Positions 34,024 through 34,650 of a stretch of 34,650 nt of DNA are shown in pieces. Made by a program: the position numbers and the translations under genes. Location of the stretch: the NCBI GenBank assembly GCA_902799905.1, contig CADCCB010000034.1, forward strand, positions 1 through 34,650. Reading direction: 5' to 3'. The notes beneath the pieces were generated by a model that was not told the origin of the DNA, made no database searches, and saw only the letters and a program-made list of their open reading frames with translations. Each line of letters starts with the position of its first letter. The stretch's first letter is position 1. This DNA comes from an uncultured Prevotellaceae bacterium (GTDB lineage: Bacteria; Bacteroidota; Bacteroidia; Bacteroidales; Bacteroidaceae).

Positions 34024-34063
34024 CTTATCTCTTCTTATCTCTCCTTATCTCTTCTTATCTCTC
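34024..34063. repeat. Tandem CTTATCTCTY repeat
   Basis: Four 10-base units: CTTATCTCTT and CTTATCTCTC alternate twice, making a perfect 20-bp direct repeat. A simple pyrimidine-rich tract on the plus strand. Confidence 0.75.
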
Positions 34064-34148
34064 GTAACTCGTCATGTGTTCTATGAAATGCTATATATTT
34101 GCAAGTAATAAAGGGAAGGGTGAATAGTGAAGAGTGAATAATTTCTTT

Positions 34149-34189
34149 CAGTCGCTCCGCTTGGTGAAAGCGAGCAAGCTCGAGCGGCT
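34149..34189. repeat. Hairpin element
   Basis: CAGTCGCTCCGCTTG (34149-34163) pairs with CAAGCTCGAGCGGCTG (34175-34190) apart from a C versus TC internal loop and one G/T pair. It has the look of a dispersed Bacteroidota intergenic palindrome. Confidence 0.5.
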
Positions 34190-34318
34190 GCCGCCCTTGA
34201 GAGCATAGTGTTTTACCGCCCTTGAAACTATCCTCCATCCACCAGTTACCATCCACCATCCGCCAAATAAACCAACATGCGCCAAATAAAACCCATCCAC
34301 CACTTCACCAACTCCAAT

Positions 34319-34432
34319 ACACTATACAGTAAATACAGTAATAATCTAGGAAAAAGTCCCCCCCCCGTACCGCGCGCACACGGTACGCGCGAAGAAGTTT
34401 TAAGAAATATACTGTATTTTACTGTATAGTGT
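34319..34432. repeat. 22/23-bp inverted repeat flanking a C9 tract and a GTACCG palindrome
   Basis: ACACTATACAGTAAATACAGTA (34319-34340, arms built from CTATACAGTA and ATACAGTA) is matched in reverse at 34410-34432 with a single extra A. Between the arms lie nine Cs (34358-34366) and GTACCG (34367-34372) facing CGGTAC (34381-34386). Each arm itself contains two TACAGTA-type steps, as expected for a multi-site protein binding region. Confidence 0.6.
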
Positions 34433-34455
34433 AATAGAGAAAAAGAGAAAGACCA

Positions 34456-34650
34456 TGAAAGCAATGGACAATCGGAACTGGCGATGGTGGCAGGGACGTT
34501 GTCAAGCGATCTTTGAAATATTGTCACAAAAAAAATCACGGAAATCCTTATTTATTCAACTTTCGGAAGTTGATCTGATAAAGACAAAAACCATAAAAAC
34601 CCTTTCATTGATTTCAATCTTTTCAAGATTTGCGTATAGCGCTGATGCTG
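34456..34650 (+). CDS. Possible partial gene at the right edge (unrecognised)
   Basis: An ATG at 34456 opens a frame with no stop through the window end (65 codons). It begins MKAMDNRNWRWWQGRCQAIF and then is rich in Lys, Ile, Ser and Phe (SRKSLFIQLSEVDLIKTK). It matches no family I recognise. It starts 23 bases after the inverted-repeat element, which could be its control region. A 65-codon open run in AT-rich DNA can occur by chance, so it is weak. Confidence 0.2.

Larger units (their letters stand above)
33190..34455. other. Gene-free, repeat-rich region
   Basis: No reading frame here resembles a protein; the minus-strand frames at 34035-34259 and 34246-34539 run across repeats and look like chance. 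The first half is AT-rich, with a palindrome and promoter-like box (33321-33356) and a CTAAAC-type short repeat around 33655-33685. The second half is packed with hairpins, inverted repeats and tandem repeats listed separately. No tRNA, rRNA or CRISPR array was recognised. Confidence 0.6.

Noticed and set aside
33972-34063. Possible CRISPR array
   Set aside because: Repeats are directly adjacent with no spacers, units are 10-22 bases, and no cas gene is present.
34319-34432. Replication origin or plasmid iterons
   Set aside because: Only one inverted pair is seen and no replication gene is in the window; the chromosomal PUL context gives no reason to call an origin.
34246-34539. 97-codon minus-strand frame and its neighbour at 34035-34259
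   Set aside because: They run through inverted repeats, a homopolymer tract and tandem repeats, and their translations are low-complexity with no known domain.

Overview
The window looks like chromosome from a gut or rumen Bacteroidales bacterium, most likely Prevotella or a close relative. The evidence is two SusC/SusD outer-membrane glycan-import pairs, Bacteroidota -7 promoter boxes (TAnnTTTG), AT-rich gaps carrying AATTGATAATT motifs, and short C-terminal tails of the type GRR/GQK...GLYI..GRKVVVK on secreted enzymes. It holds one polysaccharide-utilization locus (PUL) read on the plus strand. The enzyme set (GH30, GH98, a CE1-type esterase, and remnants of GH43 and GH10) points to a complex heteroxylan substrate. 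That target is inferred from family membership.

Layout: positions 1-641 hold the 5' part of a minus-strand secreted alpha/beta-hydrolase esterase, broken by a frameshift near 405. From 871 to 17252 a tight gene run encodes the surface import machinery: fasciclin lipoprotein, SusC, SusD, two more fasciclin lipoproteins, a second SusC and a second SusD. A GH30 enzyme follows at 17401. A 510-base gap holds two copies of one promoter and a candidate ~170-nt small RNA ending in an intrinsic terminator. Next come a 1279-residue secreted multidomain protein, a collapsed GH43 remnant, a CotH-family protein and a CE1-type esterase. After these lies a broken gene whose GH43 N-terminus is fused to the C-terminal half of a GH10 xylanase, then an orphan 20-codon protein tail, and last a large GH98 enzyme with its own promoter. 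From 33078 to the end there is no convincing complete gene; that stretch is full of hairpins, inverted repeats and tandem repeats.

How the genes may work together: secreted or surface GH30 and GH98 would cut the xylan backbone, the CE1-type esterase would remove ester substituents, and the two SusC/SusD pairs would import the oligosaccharides. The fasciclin lipoproteins are candidate accessory surface proteins. Every Sec-exported non-lipoprotein from 17401 to 33077 ends in the same kind of tail, while none of the SusC, SusD or fasciclin proteins does, which suggests a shared sorting route for the secreted set. No regulator (HTCS, SusR-like, ECF sigma/anti-sigma) is visible.

The most unusual signals are: (1) four promoter candidates sharing AA(A/C)GC, exactly 19 bases, then TAnnTTTGCAYC; (2) the putative small RNA with a duplicated promoter; (3) several genes broken by deletion, frameshift or nonsense change, including the in-frame GH43/GH10 chimera; (4) the dual SusCD cassette with three fasciclin proteins; (5) an uncharacterised beta-rich module shared by the CE1 and GH98 proteins.
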